DNA of 64,000 nt, from the NCBI RefSeq assembly GCF_030272615.1, contig NC_081407.1, forward strand, positions 317,840,456 through 317,904,455. The letters are read 5' to 3'. The stretch's first letter is position 1; each line of letters starts with the position of its first letter. The DNA comes from Cryptomeria japonica. Its lineage: Eukaryota > Streptophyta > Pinopsida > Cupressales > Cupressaceae. Shown piece by piece: positions 1 through 12,683 of this stretch. Under the pieces are notes generated by a model, which did not search any database, had not been told where the DNA came from, and saw only the letters and a program-made list of their open reading frames with translations. The translations under genes and the position numbers were made by a program.

Positions 1-534
1 TCTCTGTGGTGACAAGTGTCAAGTAATCTTTCTCGCAAGAGGGCAAGTGTCAAAGGGAGGAGACATGTGGAAAAATTGCCATGTGTCTCAAGGGGAGAAT
101 ATCCAACCCATAGGAGGTTAGGATGTGCAAGATAGGATAGGGTTAGTTAAACCCAGGATTAGGTGGAATGGGTTAGGTTAGGGGGTTAGAAGTTAGGAGT
201 CATATGGGTAATTTAAATTTAAAAATTCAAACAATAGGAAAAGGCTAATTAACTTTCAACTACTCATAAATTGATTTGTTTTAATTAATTAGGGGATTAG
301 AAGGAATTAATTAAATGGGGGGGGGGGGGGAGGGGATTAATTAATTCAGGTTAATTAATCAAAGGGGACTATTGAAATGAACCTATTAAATAGACTATCC
401 TTAGATTTATTAATAAGTAGATGAATGGGAGAATTTAATCAAATTGCTAATGAATTCAATTAAATTGGGAAGGGGATTAATTAAATAATTGCTTATTTAA
501 TTAATTATCTTCAGACCATTTTTAGGTGTATATA
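1..534 (-). repeat. Ty3/gypsy-type LTR fragment, cut by the window edge
   Basis: Read on the minus strand, the segment begins near 534 with TATATACACCT, resembling the TGTAGACACCT start of the LTR at 63352, and is followed by the same kind of ATTAATTAAATAA-rich sequence. It then runs into tracts of CCTAAC-type repeats (GGTTAG on the plus strand, about 110-200) that also occur in the LTR-like insertion near 41.1 kb. A run of G lies at 318-330. The other end is outside the window, so whether this is a solo LTR or part of an element cannot be told. There is no coding sequence. The terminal TG appears mutated to TA. Confidence 0.5.
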
Positions 535-2735
535 CTATAAATCCTGAAAAGTCCTTAAGTATTAATTCAATATTGCAAGCCCATTGGTAACAATACATGT
601 TCTGAAAATATTAAACTGAGAGAGGCTTGAACCTTACATAATCACATCAAAAAGTAACAAAATTAGGGAATCACGAGGAGTGAGAACCCATGAACAAAAA
701 CCTACTGCTGAAATAGACCCAGCAGAAACCACAAACACAAACCAACCCATAAACAAAGCAAAAACCATACACAACATAGAAATATTATATACATATTCGT
801 AGCTTTAATTCTTAATAGTTTGGACATATTGTTAAAAAGGGTTTTCTAAGGGAAGAACTATAAAGAATTAAAAAGGTTAGTAGAATTTTGGTTATATTAT
901 AACTACATTAATAAGTCGTTGTCGATAAAGAGGGTGAACTTGTACAAATAATGTTGATCTTGATGTTGATGGTAGCTATATTTTTATTATTAAAGTATTT
1001 TTAAAAAATATATACGTTAAATAATTAAGAAGCCCTTAATAATGAAGTAGGATTTGGTGGGATAGAAGGATGTCTTCTTAAATTGGCTAACAATCTACTT
1101 GCAATCATATAGAAATATACATTAATAGGAAATGATATATACCGTTAATATAGTTTTATCCTTGATTAGAAGGTGAAGATTTCTAAAGAAAACCCTTGGC
1201 ACATCTAAAGTAATGCATGCCTATATAAGCTACAAAACTTGTAATTGATAATGAAAATGAGATATATTCTACCTTTTCATTGGCACCTTTTTGGTAGTGC
1301 ACCAAGTCAATAAACGTGACTTGGGAGCTAATGTTAACTTAGAAGTGTTATAAATTTAACTAACTAATGTGTTTGAATAAATAATATAATGGTCATATGG
1401 AGAACAAAACACATCTAATGCATTTTCTTTAAATGACTAACAAAACAACTTTGGCAGTAGATTATTGGAGAAATTAAAATTGGTATGTAGCATTGTAAAT
1501 ATGGATGCATATGTTTTTATATCTTCTTTAACATTTTAATTTTAAAAGCATAGTTCTCCAAAGACAACATGGGAAGATGTATGACTATGATGTTGAGTGA
1601 TAGTATATTGTAATAGTAATAGGGAGTGATAAGGGGATATGAGGTGGTAGATTTGGAAGAAAGCAACTATTGTAACTTAATCATATTTTATATTGGTTGA
1701 TTTATCTTTATATTTATAGTATGTAGTGAAACTAACTATGGTAGTGATAATTAAAAATAGCTGCAAAAGAAAATTTTGTGAAGGAAAATTCTTTCAAGCA
1801 TAAGGATGGTAGTGCAATGACTAAATGGAAATGGATGATATGTAGGAACAAAACTATAGTTTACATGGAATCCTTCAAAAGCTAGTAAATTTATATTATT
1901 GATTTGAATTAATTAATTTTTCACATGCATAAAATGAGTCATGTGGATATTTGGAGTAGGCATAAACATAGATAGTAAGTTATGAGTAATTAATGAATGA
2001 GATTCTTAATTCTTGTTACAAGGAATCAATGATGAGGAAATATCACTATTAGTAATTAGGTCTAGACCCCATAATAAATAGAGGTCTTTATGCTAATGGC
2101 ATAACATGGTACTCATGGAATCTATATTGGAATAGTAGAACTACACACACTTTGATCATCATTATTGTCAATGTGGAATTTTTAGAGACTTCTCAAATGA
2201 TATGACCAAAGAAGAGAGACAAGGTTGCGAGACTCATAAAAATGAGTGTTACAAGATACAACACAATGGGTTCACTAAAATATAATGGGTGGATGATTAA
2301 ATGGGACTAGAAGTGAAGAATGTTGGTTCCATCAAAATATAATAGAGAAAATTTATTTTTGGTTGGTTTTGTTTCTATCTATACTTTTAATTTTTATACA
2401 CTAAAAACTATATAAGATTTATTTTTTTAACGTTCTGATGAAAATTAGCTCTACTAATAAAAATAGAATTCTAAGTGAAATCTTATATACATAAGTTTCT
2501 CATTCGCTAAAACCAAGTGGAATTTTTTTTAGGGTGGATTTAAAATTTTGGTTTAAGGAAAAATGGAATGTAGATTTATTTTAAAAATTTGATTTGTAAA
2601 TGGAATATGGAAGGGAATCTAGTAATAGAAAATAGAGTACTGGAGGTCATTATCTAGGAAGTGAATTTAATGCATGGACATTTGAAAGTTGCATTGTAGT
2701 CCTATTCATATGTTATTTTCAAGGTCATGTTGCTT
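535..2735. other. AT-rich intergenic DNA, nothing recognised
   Basis: No reading frame with protein-like content, no LTR end and no RNA gene was seen. The DNA is AT-rich with short A and T runs. No purine-rich tract follows the LTR boundary at 534, so this does not look like the interior of that element. Confidence 0.5.
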
Positions 2736-2739
2736 TTTG

Positions 2740-3370
2740 AAATTATTATAAAAAAAAGAAAAAAGTAAAGATTCAAGTTAGTTACTCTTTTTAGTGCACA
2801 ACATCTAAGTGGTTCATTATGAATTTCTCTTGCAATTCTTTGTAGATAGCATTTCGATATGTCTCTTTGACAATTAAATGAATTTAAATTCTAGCACATG
2901 ACATCAAATCACACAATATCTACAAGTCAAATAAACCATTAATTTTTATGCAATAAAAAAATAAAAAACCTCAAACCATGGCAAAAGATTACATTTTCTC
3001 TCTTGATAGATTTAAAAAAAAACAATAATATCCTCTTGTTTTGATGAAAACATTAGTCTCCTACCTATATAGATAGGGACTATTAAAAAAAAGATTTTAC
3101 ATTAAAAACTTAAAAGATGCAATTAATCAATAACTCAATTAAATTGTTCAATTTAACAATGAAAAATATAATTCTATTATTTCATATCAACTTGAGAGAA
3201 GTACCAATAAGTGGTGGAAATTCTTCACCATTCTTTCTTCTTTTTCCCCACAACAATTCCTTTCTCCATTTCATTATCCCTTTCTTCTCCCCATACACCA
3301 TTCATGTATAATTATCGTGTAGTGAGATAATTAGAATGTTGGGTGAAGATACCTATCCATTTGAACACAT
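2740..3370 (-). pseudogene. Relic of the TNL last exon plus downstream flank, copy 1
   Basis: Between about 3180 and 3365 the minus strand reads in broken frames like the end of the TNL at 8160-8600: a piece resembling GVFTQHSE (here GIFTQHSN), then a piece resembling VEKGMVV (here MEKGIVV), followed by a stop. The AT-rich flank on the other side, including the motif ATTAAATTGTTCAATTTA, is shared with the second relic at 5.6 kb. The stretch 2740-2960 also matches 4650-4880 loosely (shared TTTAGTGCACAA and TAGCACATGAtATCAAA motifs). The repeat unit is therefore larger than the coding piece. It is non-functional. Confidence 0.6.
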
Positions 3371-3951
3371 CAACACTCAATGTGAAACAAAACAAAAAAT
3401 CATTTGTGATTTTTTATTATTTTATATTTTACGTGACAATCTCTTACCTCAATTCAAGTTTTTCAATTTTAGACATAGAATTTAGTTTGGATTAATAGTA
3501 TGAACTATGTTTATTTGTATTCTATGTTGGATTATTCAATATATATAACTTAATTAATATTTAATATAGACATAAGATATCTAATCACAATCTAATACAC
3601 ACCATAAGAAAAATCATACATAGAAATTATAGGTTTATGGTAGAGCTTAACACCTAGCTATATAAGGAAGCTAGTTAACTCTGCATAGAATCTACTCTTT
3701 CTCTCTCTTACACAAAAAAAAACCAAAAAAACCATGGTACTACAATATATGTACAATCTCCTTGGAAATTCAAAATTCTTGCTAATGGTCATTATGGGCA
3801 CCTAAAATTAACTCGCCACCCATTTTTAAAAGTTCCTACAACATATGTACCATATATAAATAAATTTATCGTAGCTTTGTATTCATTCGAATACCATCCT
3901 ACATTGTCGTTCATGTATGGTATTTCAAATCTCTTACCAAGATATGCATGA
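3371..3951. other. AT-rich spacer, nothing recognised
   Basis: A pyrimidine tract (CTCTTTCTCTCTC) and an A run are near 3700. No gene or element end is visible. Confidence 0.4.
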
Positions 3952-4199
3952 CCACTCTCTCCACTACCATTGAATAACCCCTCATATATTTCTTCCTTCT
4001 CTTTTCTTTTCTCTTATTCCATCCATCTCCATGTCCACACTCTCCACTACCATTGAATAACCCCTCATATATTTCTTCCTTCTCTTTTCTTTTCTCTTAT
4101 TCCATCCATCTCCACGTCCACTCTCTCCACTACCATTGAATAACCCCTCATATATTTCTTCCTTCTCTTTTCTTTTCTCTTATTCCATCCATCTCCATG
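3952..4199. repeat. 83-bp tandem repeat, three copies
   Basis: The motif CCACTACCATTGAATAACCC recurs at 3961, 4044 and 4127, an exact period of 83 bp. Each unit continues with a long pyrimidine stretch (TTCCTTCTCTTTTC) and ends in TCCATCCATCTCCA. The copies differ at only a few bases, so the array is recent or homogenised. Small open frames across it are by-products of the repeat. Confidence 0.9.
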
Positions 4200-4645
4200 T
4201 GCTCTTCTTTTTCCTCCTTTGTACTCCACCTCATCCATTCACACCCTTTCATGAGACATTTTTATGCCTATCTATGATTCTTATAAAGAGGAAGAGTATA
4301 TATGAATACATGATATGCAAATAGTTAGCACAATGGTTCTAAATGGGAAGACTTAATTAGCCCACAATAAGATAAAGGGGCAAGTGATACTCCCAATTAT
4401 TATAAAGTTAAATTGTATGATACATCCCAATGTGCTAAAGTAAAACATACACACCTCCTTAGAGAGGAATGCATAATATCTTCCTATGCTTTAAGTTTCT
4501 ATTTGTATACTATTGACGTTAATTTACCATATCATTTCTATCAAATTTTGGATTGGTAATATTTTTAAATCCCTTTAATGGGTTATCATTAGGTCATAAA
4601 GAATATTCAACTAAATCAATCCCTTTGAAAGCGTATTAAGATGAA
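4200..4645. other. Intergenic spacer, nothing recognised
   Basis: AT-rich DNA between the 83-bp array and the second TNL-tail relic. No coding or element structure was seen. Confidence 0.4.
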
Positions 4646-4649
4646 AGAC

Positions 4650-5885
4650 AATTATTAAATGGTAAAGATGCAAGTTTTTTTTAATCCTTTTAGTGCACAA
4701 AATCTAACTTTATCACTATTAATTAATCTAATAATTATCTAGAGATAAATACTTAATGCGTGGGATTTTTTGATGATTAAATTAATTTTAATAAATGTCT
4801 TTATGTGCTAGCACATGATATCAAAGAACACAAATATGTGCTTTGTCTGGACTATTAAGAAAAGGTAAAAGGAAATAATCAACTGAATTTTAAATTTTAA
4901 TTAAAGAGGTAGAAGTTTGAAAATACAAGGATGTCCTTGCAATCTATCTTGGAGAAAAGAAAAGTGCATAAGAACCATATGTTCATATAAGTATGCCTAT
5001 GGGTGTGACAATCAAGTGAGACAAATAATATGTGTGAAAATGTGTATATATAAATTTGATAAAGGCAAAGTAAGTGAGCTCAACTTTGTGGAATATCGTA
5101 CCATTTGTCGGCATATTCATGTATCATTTCAAATATTTTATACCATTAATTTTACTAATGCACAAAATAAAGTCTTGTCATGTTACCAATTTATTATAAT
5201 AATTTAATTTTTTGAATGAAAGAAAAATAATATATAACCTCTATACATTTTCGTAATAAATCAGCCACTATAAAGTAATATGATCAACTCAACCAATAAT
5301 CAAAGATTAATACAATTTCAAAATTAAGATTAATTGAATAATAATAAGATCAGAAAATTATTATAAAATATAAAAAAATAATACTTTATAATAGTTTTCT
5401 GAATGAAATTTAATTTTTGTATATTCTTATAAAAGAAAATTAATTTTTAAATTAAAATTATATATTACTTACATAATAAAAATATATAATTAAAAATAAA
5501 GTAATCTATATATATTTATCTACCATTTATATTTTATTTACTAAAAAAATACTTTTAAATTTCAATTTAAAAATTAAACCAAAAAATATTTTACATAAAA
5601 GCTCAAAATAAACAATCAATTAATAATTTTCATTAAATTGTTCAATTTACCAAGGAAAAATGTAATGCCATTATTTGACATCAACTTGCTAGAAGTGCAA
5701 ATGAACGACGGAAAGCCTCCACCACGCTCTTTTCTTCACCCCTCAAAACCATTCCTTTCTCCACTACAATATTCCCTTCTCCACCCGATACATATATGTC
5801 ACACATGTTTGAGAGGTCATATGGGAAAGAGAGATGGGAATGGTAATCTCTCACACATTTGTGGGAGATCACATAAGGGAGTGTG
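4650..5885 (-). pseudogene. Relic of the TNL last exon plus downstream flank, copy 2
   Basis: On the minus strand 5681-5780 reads VEKGMVLRGEEKSVVEAF and ends in FALLAS. This is clearly related to the final residues of the TNL, VEKGMVVTGTKESMMEGF and LLALLAN. The stop falls at the same place and the sequence beyond it (about 5600-5680) is shared with the relic at 3.1 kb. Upstream of the VEKGMV block the coding similarity stops, so only the tail of the exon is left. The 4650-5600 part is AT-rich flank with short motifs shared with 2740-2960. It is non-functional. Confidence 0.65.
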
Positions 5886-5956
5886 AATGATGTAGATTTT
5901 CTAAGAGAAAATGCAAGGTTGAGATTTTTTTTTTTTTTGGTTAGATTTTATGGGTA

Positions 5957-5961
<5 letters not shown>

Positions 5962-6031
<70 letters not shown>
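5962..6031. repeat. (TA)n-(TG)n microsatellite
   Basis: An uninterrupted TA dinucleotide run passes directly into a TG run. A poly-T run lies just before it at about 5929-5938. The compound repeat is likely to be length-variable. Confidence 0.95.
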
Positions 6032-6034
<3 letters not shown>

Positions 6035-8159
6035 ACTATTAATTAATTTAAATCAATCATATTTTGAATTTCTATATTAGATTGATTAGGCCACTTAATT
6101 GCAATTAGAAAAGTGGAGAAAATAGAAAATTAAATAAATAGAATCATTTATTTGATTTTTTATGAATATGCATCATAAGCTAGGATAACTATTTTTCTAA
6201 TTAGTTTATTTAAGTTGAACCTTAGTAGAAAGATTAATTAACTAAATAAAAGGTCTTGATTGATTTGATTAACATCAAAATAATAATAATATAAATTAAT
6301 CAAATAGTTTAAAATGTTTAATTAATATTATAAAAATAATTAAGATAATTAATTAATTAAATTAATTAATTAATTTTAGAAATGGTAGAGAGGATTAGCA
6401 TTATTAAGAGAGGGATAATGTTACATGTTTACATTTTTACCTCTTTGATACGAAGTTACGAGCTTGTGGACGTAATGTTATTTTAAAGACAATTAAAATA
6501 TAACACTTGCAAGTGACATGCTTTTATCAATTGAAAGAAATGATGAACAAGATGTAGCTCAACAATGACTCCTTCAGAGGTTAATAGGAAAAAATACCTA
6601 GGTGAGACCTCAAAAAGAAGAAATATGAGTAAAAAATTTAAAAAAAGGAGAGAAAATGAATAACAATGAAAGGAAACTGGGGGAAATTAGATGAAAGATG
6701 AGGAAATGAAAGCAAAAAGAGTAAAATGGTTGAAAATTTGGGGTTTGGGAAAAAATATTTTAGGGCATATAAATAGGACTTGCATAGTGTAAATAACTTA
6801 TCTTTTACTCTTAGTGCATGGAGATCTAGAGTACAAAGAAAATAAAGGAGTTGTGACAGTATGGATTGTGTACCTCTTGAGAGTCATTAAAGAGAGTGAA
6901 TTCAATTACACTGCAAATAGGAGAGAGAAGGAATACCAATACATACAAAAAAAATTCTCTCTAGGAAGGTTAGGTGTTATAAATAGGGGGTAAAGTAAAG
7001 GCAACTCTAACACCAAATCGTGAAAATATCATAATTTGTTAAATATAAGTGGTGCAAGTGACTCACAAATATGTGCAAGGGCCTTGTAGATGGAGTGCTG
7101 GTCGGACCAAGTTCGACAAATGACATGAATGAAATAGAACCAAATTTTCACTGGTCATTTGGAAAATATCATCAAGCCATTGTACCATGACTAGGTGACC
7201 AAATAGTTCAACCATGTACATGGGATTCCCAAGGCATGATCAACCTATATACAATCAATACATAATAGAGTGATACCAAGAGATGTGGCTCAACTCACCA
7301 TCCTTGATATTGAATAGAGTGATTCTAATGATGAGGAGTGAGATGTAGCTCCCATTTTGAGAGAGGATGATGTAGGCATTATGGTAGGGGTAAAAGCACT
7401 GAAATTATGTCATGTTTCAGGCCAACTCATCAGCACAAGTGAATTTAAGTAATTTTAACTAAAAAATAATTTTAGTCAAACATATGATCTATAGAGATTC
7501 ATTATAGCTATCTTATATATGAGCCATAAATTTTCCAATTGGATTTGTCTACTAAATGTATATTTTATACCACTTTGGGTCTAATTACCAAAAAAAAAAA
7601 ATTAAAAAAACTCTATGTTTCATTAACTCCTATTCTTATAAATAATATTTTTCCAAAAATGTAAAAATACCCTTTTATAGATCTACAAGTGAATTTTCCA
7701 AAATATATATCTTTTAATATTTTAATTTGTTTTTTATATTTTATATTTATTGAAAGTAGGTTGACAATGTACTAAAATATAAAGTTGATTGTCTTGTGAA
7801 GGAAAAATACTAAATTATTTTAAAATTTTGGAAAAAAAATGCTCTAGAGAAAAAAGTCTATGTCAAGATGATATACTTCTTTTCTAATTTTGATAAATAA
7901 TTAATAAAAAATGTGATGTCAAATAAAAAGATTTATATTTCAATACAACAACTTGTCAAATTTATTTAAAAATATATATACATAAAAAATAGTAAAAATA
8001 TATTTTTGAACTAAAGTTTCAAGTTATCGATATTCAAAAAAAACAAAAACGAAAAAGTACAATTTAATGACATTTCGATTTCAATATTTTTACTTTATGT
8101 TGAATGTCATTCATCATTCAATTTAACAAGACACATAAATTTTTTTAATGACAGTACTA
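6032..8159. other. Intergenic DNA downstream of the TNL, nothing recognised
   Basis: AT-rich sequence with TTAATTAATTAA tracts at 6340-6375 and a slightly GC-richer patch at 7080-7440. No gene, LTR end or RNA gene was identified. The last 60 bases are the 3' flank of the TNL; I saw no canonical AATAAA there. Confidence 0.4.
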
Positions 8160-11100
8160 TCAATTTGCTAGAAGCGCCAATAAGCAGTGGAAACCCTCCA
8201 TCATGCTCTCTTTAGTGCCTGTCACAACCATTCCTTTCTCCACTTTATTATTGTCTTCTGTGGGTAGGCTAAATATGCTAAACTTCTCTCTAGTGAACCA
8301 TTCAGAATGTTGGGTGAAGACACCTATCAATGTCCATTTACCCTCTCCCAAAACCACAGTATATTTTGTTGAACTACCCACATCAATGTACATTCGCATA
8401 CTTGGATAGCGGCAATTTATAAGCAAACACAACATCATGGGATAGTTGGAGACGTTAAAGCAGATTCTTTTGTCATAATTGAATTCCTCGTTTGCAACAG
8501 AGTGAATGACAGAGAAATTGCGAAAGGCTGAAGAGTTTAAAAGTGACCCCGCACCAGCGACTGCCTTTGTACATATTATTATTTCTTCTGGCCATTTCTG
8601 TCCAAAATGGAAAGCAAACACTCATCATGATAATGTGACGAACAAAAATTAGAATTATATATTTCTGACTGAACAACTATTACCTGAATCGTTTGAATGC
8701 AACGCTCCACAGCTGGTCTCTTCTTTGCTAGGACTTTCAGCTCTCTCAATCTTTGCACGTGCTCCCAACTTTCTATTGCTGACACCTGCCAACATTTACC
8801 TTCGATGTGAAGCTCCTCCAATGATGTGCAGTGCTGTAAGCCAAGTATCACCTCAATTTTGTTGCCACCTTCTAGACTAAATTCTTTTAGCAAACCTAAT
8901 TTATCAAAACATGGAAGCGTCTCCAACTCTGTACAATCCCTTAGCCTCAGCTTTCGAAGGTTTACTACGCCACCAATACCATTCACATTCCTTAGCAATT
9001 TACAATCCAACACTACGACATGCTCCACTTTTGTTGGTAGAGTGTCGACCTCAGTTAAATGATCATTAAGCCAAAGTCCAATATTTTTAAGGTTGGGACA
9101 ACAATCGTCAGAAATTGAAATATTTGATACTCCTGTGCTCTGCAGATGTATTTCCTTGAGATTGTTCCACGAGCAAGTAGATGGCCCCTGCCAAAAATCC
9201 AATTTGCCGATTGGGCAATCATCTATTCTCAGAGTCTGGAGATTAATCAGCTGCTTCAATGATTTTGGTAAAGATTGCACTTGTAAATTTCGTAATACCA
9301 ATTTCTCTAAAAGAGTAAGATTCCCCATAGAGTCCGGTAAAGATTGCATCCAGAAACACCCTGGAAATGGACTTATCTCTAGCACTCTCAACTTGCTGAG
9401 TCGACCAATGTTATCTGGGAGCTTCCTTAACCTGGTTTGGTTTAAATAAAGCTCACTTAAGGAAGCTTGATTTGTGATGTGATCAGATGGCAAGTTCTCC
9501 ACTTGTCTACAAAAACTAAGATTCAAATACTTGAGCTTTGTCATGTTTTCCAGGATGTCTAACTGTAAGGTGAGCTTCTCACAGCCCCCTAAATCAAGAT
9601 GTTGCAAGAACCTTAGCTGTTTACAAGAATCTGGCAACTCCCTCAATGCAACGCAATAACCCAAATCTAGATGTCGTAGCTCTGTCAAATGGCCGAAACA
9701 ACTAGGCAGTGATAATAGCTTTTTGAAATATTGCAGCTGCAGGTGTTCTAGTGATTGAAGATGACAAAATTCCTCGGGTAGATTCCTCGCATTGCACCAA
9801 GTGAGGCATAACTTTGTCAAATTCTTGATATCTCCTATGGACTTTGGAATACTTCGCAGGTCATGGCAGAGATAAACAATCAACACTCTTAGCTGCACTA
9901 GAGTCTACAATCAATTTTGAAGTTAATTAAGGGGAAGATAAAAAGACTGCAAAGAATTTTTAATTCAAATTATAAAGATTGTAGAAACTGTAGAGGATAG
10001 ATACTTACATTCGTCCAATCCTCCCACACGTCTATCCCATCGTAGTAGCTATGAAGTTCTAAAACTCTTAAATTTTTCAATGGCATGATTGATGGAAGAT
10101 ATCTAAGACTTATTCCTGTGCATCTTAACCACACCAACTCTCTTGATAAGCTAGAAATTTGTGAACCAAACCCATAGCCTTCTCCCTTTACAAAAACTTT
10201 TAATCCATCGACACACATGCTTCTAGTCACCAAGGAATCGGGAATGTTGTGAATGTGATTACTTACTCGGTTCAATATTATTCCTCTTATCTGGATAAAG
10301 AAAAACAAACGTAACAAAATTAAAATGGAATGAGGTAAACATACAAATAAAAAAAATTAATGCCATGAATTCTAATTTTCTAGCAGCCTAGAAAATAAAT
10401 TATTAACCTTACCTCTTCTTGTTTGTTAATCACCATCAGCTGACTAGGAGACCACAGACGATAAGGTGAAAGAGTACTTGCAATTTCCCTACCTAAATCT
10501 CTTAGGTGGTCATGCATTCTTATCTCACTTTCATGAACAAGCTCAACAAGACACTTATTTACAAGCCTCTCCCAACCCCACTGACCACTCCAACCTGATC
10601 CTTCCCATACTTCAATAGCGGTCATCTTATTTTCACCGATGAAGAAACAAGCTACGTCTAAGAACATTTGTTGCTCTTCTCTGTCTAAAGCATCATAGCT
10701 CACCCTTAGCTTATTTATAATGTCATCAGGCATTATTCTAGAAATTTTATGCAATACATCCTCCCATAAATCTTTATTAGAGCAACCATAAAGCTGACCT
10801 CCAAATACCTTCAAAGACAAAGGCAACCCATTGCTAGCTGTTATGAATTTTTCAACAAGATCCTCAAAACCCAACAATGGAGAAGGTTGTAAAAATGCAT
10901 GCCAACAAAAAAGTTGCTTGGCATGAGACTGATTCATTGGTTTCATTTCATAAATGCAAGAGACACCCCAAACCCTGAGGACTTCCTTGTCTCTTGTTGT
11001 CACAATGATCAAACTCCCAGATGCAAGGCTAGCCTTTCCTGGCAGTAAAGCTTCTAGTTGATCGCTATGATCCACGTCATCCATAATGATAAATACAGGA

Positions 11101-12239
11101 AAAGATCTCAAATAATTAGACAGAATCTTCTTCCCTTGCTCTATATTATTAAGTGTTTGATCATTGAATTTGGACTCCAAATCTGTAAGGAGTTGTATCT
11201 GCATTTTATGCAACTCATTTTTGCTTGCAGCACTTCTAATATCAAAAAGAAAACTGGATCTTGTTATAGATGAATATTTCTCATTATATAATTTTTTTGC
11301 CAGAGTGGTTTTTCCACATCCACCCATACCCCAAATCCCCACAATCTGAACATCATGAAGACCTTTTACAGATTTACTAATGGTCATTTGCAAGTCTACT
11401 ACAACTTCTTCAAGACCCACAGGATGTGTTGCTACCTCTAATGGTACCATTTGCATTACTTTCAGTACATGATTCACAATATTCTTCAACACCCTTTGCT
11501 CATCTCTAAAACAATGGTGAAACATGATTTTGCAAAGAGACAAACGAAGAAGCATTACTAAACAGTGATGAATTAATCAGAAATAAATATATATAATAGA
11601 GAAATATTGCATGAAATTGAAGGTACGATAACAAATGTATAGAAAGAGAGATGTTTCTTACTCATAATTATCGATGCTTTCTCCCGTATAAAATGAGACC
11701 TCATGGAGTGCCATCTTCCACTCCTGAAGCTTGTGTATGCTATATCTACCCTTTTTCTCATGCTCCAAAAAGGATGCTGCGTAGATCCCTTTACCATGAA
11801 TCAAATGGCGGAGATCGTTCGGTTGGACTCGGTAGAAAATAGGAATGATAGGTGTGGCTGTCTTGAGCATAAACGAAAGCTCGGCAAGACACCAAGGGGA
11901 CTGTGCATATGTGGGAGAAAATATTGCTAAATGAAGGGAAGCACGAGACATTGCTTGTTGTAGCGCTTCAGGAAAGCGATCCCCCAAGTGAAGATTGTGG
12001 GAATCAAGAAAGACATTAAGACCCATATTAGTGAGGGCATTGTAGATATCTGTGGCCAGCTTGTGTTTTACATCGGGTCCCCGATGATTAATGAAAACAT
12101 TGCAGGGCAATGGCGATGAGGTTGTAGCAGAAGTGGATGCAGATGCAGATGGTGGAGCAAGCCCAGCGAAAGCATTTACTATCTCAGTCTGTGGTTGACG
12201 AGAAGTAGAAGCCAGTGGTTGACGAGATGTAGAAGCCAT
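8160..12239 (-). CDS. TIR-NBS-LRR (TNL) disease-resistance protein, five exons
   Basis: Intracellular immune receptor of the TNL class; TIR domains of this class are known NADases and the NB-ARC domain is a nucleotide switch. Exons inferred from GT/AG sites and frame: 12239-11662, 11505-10413, 10290-10009, 9904-8684, 8597-8160, giving 1203 residues. Introns are short (156, 122, 104, 86 bp). A Ser/Thr-rich leader precedes the TIR domain (about 45-190), which has WCLAEL with Glu120 at the expected catalytic place. NB-ARC shows P-loop GMGGCGKTT (from 252), kinase-2 MDDVD (334-338), RNBS-B IIVTTRD, GLPL (419-422), MFLDVACFF and MHD (523-525). LRRs follow in exons 3 and 4, with repeated LxxLxLxxC-type units. 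Exon 5 encodes a non-LRR C-terminal domain of about 145 residues. No stop or frameshift is visible. The acceptor of exon 4 is the least certain junction. The target pathogen is unknown. Confidence 0.93.
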
Positions 12240-12330
12240 GGAATCGATTCAACTGAATACAGAAGACAGACAAAAAACAAAGCAATGGAAGCAGGGGCGT
12301 TTATGAGGAAATCGGAGTACTCAACTTGGT

Positions 12331-12366
12331 AAAGCAGAGAGAAAAGGGGGAGTAATATAAAGATAA
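12331..12366 (-). promoter_or_regulatory. Possible TATA-like element and pyrimidine patch of the TNL gene
   Basis: On the minus strand CTTTATATTACT (about 12351-12362) is followed by a CCCCCTTTTCTCTC pyrimidine stretch, resembling the TATA box plus Y-patch arrangement of plant core promoters. The ATG lies about 95-110 bp downstream. The assignment rests on position and motif only. Confidence 0.35.
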
Positions 12367-12683
12367 AAATGTGAGGAAGCCTCCTCGAAGAAACGAGGAA
12401 AAATAGTCCAAAAGAAAAAACGTGGAAGGCGTGGGACTCAGTGTGGGAAACATCGTTAAAGAAACGAGGCATTTGTCGTTATGTGCCGGCCGTAATGTTC
12501 GAGTAAGTCGCCGGCCTAGTAGAAGATGGAAATGGAGCAGTGATCGATGCTAGGCGCGAGCTGGGATGTGAGGTGAAATTTGTACTCTTATCGATTTGAG
12601 TATTGAAATGGACGGGCTAGTTGCGTACAGACCGCAAACATAACGATCATACACGTGGCCTTGAAAGTAAAGGGGATCTGTTT

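Noticed and set aside
4136-4324. Open frame across the 83-bp array
   Set aside because: It arises from the pyrimidine-rich tandem repeat and has no protein-like features.
5962-6031. Functional role for the TA/TG run
   Set aside because: An ordinary compound microsatellite with nothing around it to suggest a function.
8203-9449. Plus-strand open frames across the TNL
   Set aside because: They are antisense to clear LRR and C-terminal exons and have no family-like content.
9890-9900. Alternative acceptor (ACTCTAG) for TNL exon 4
   Set aside because: It breaks the frame with exon 3, whereas the acceptor giving exon start 9904 keeps it.
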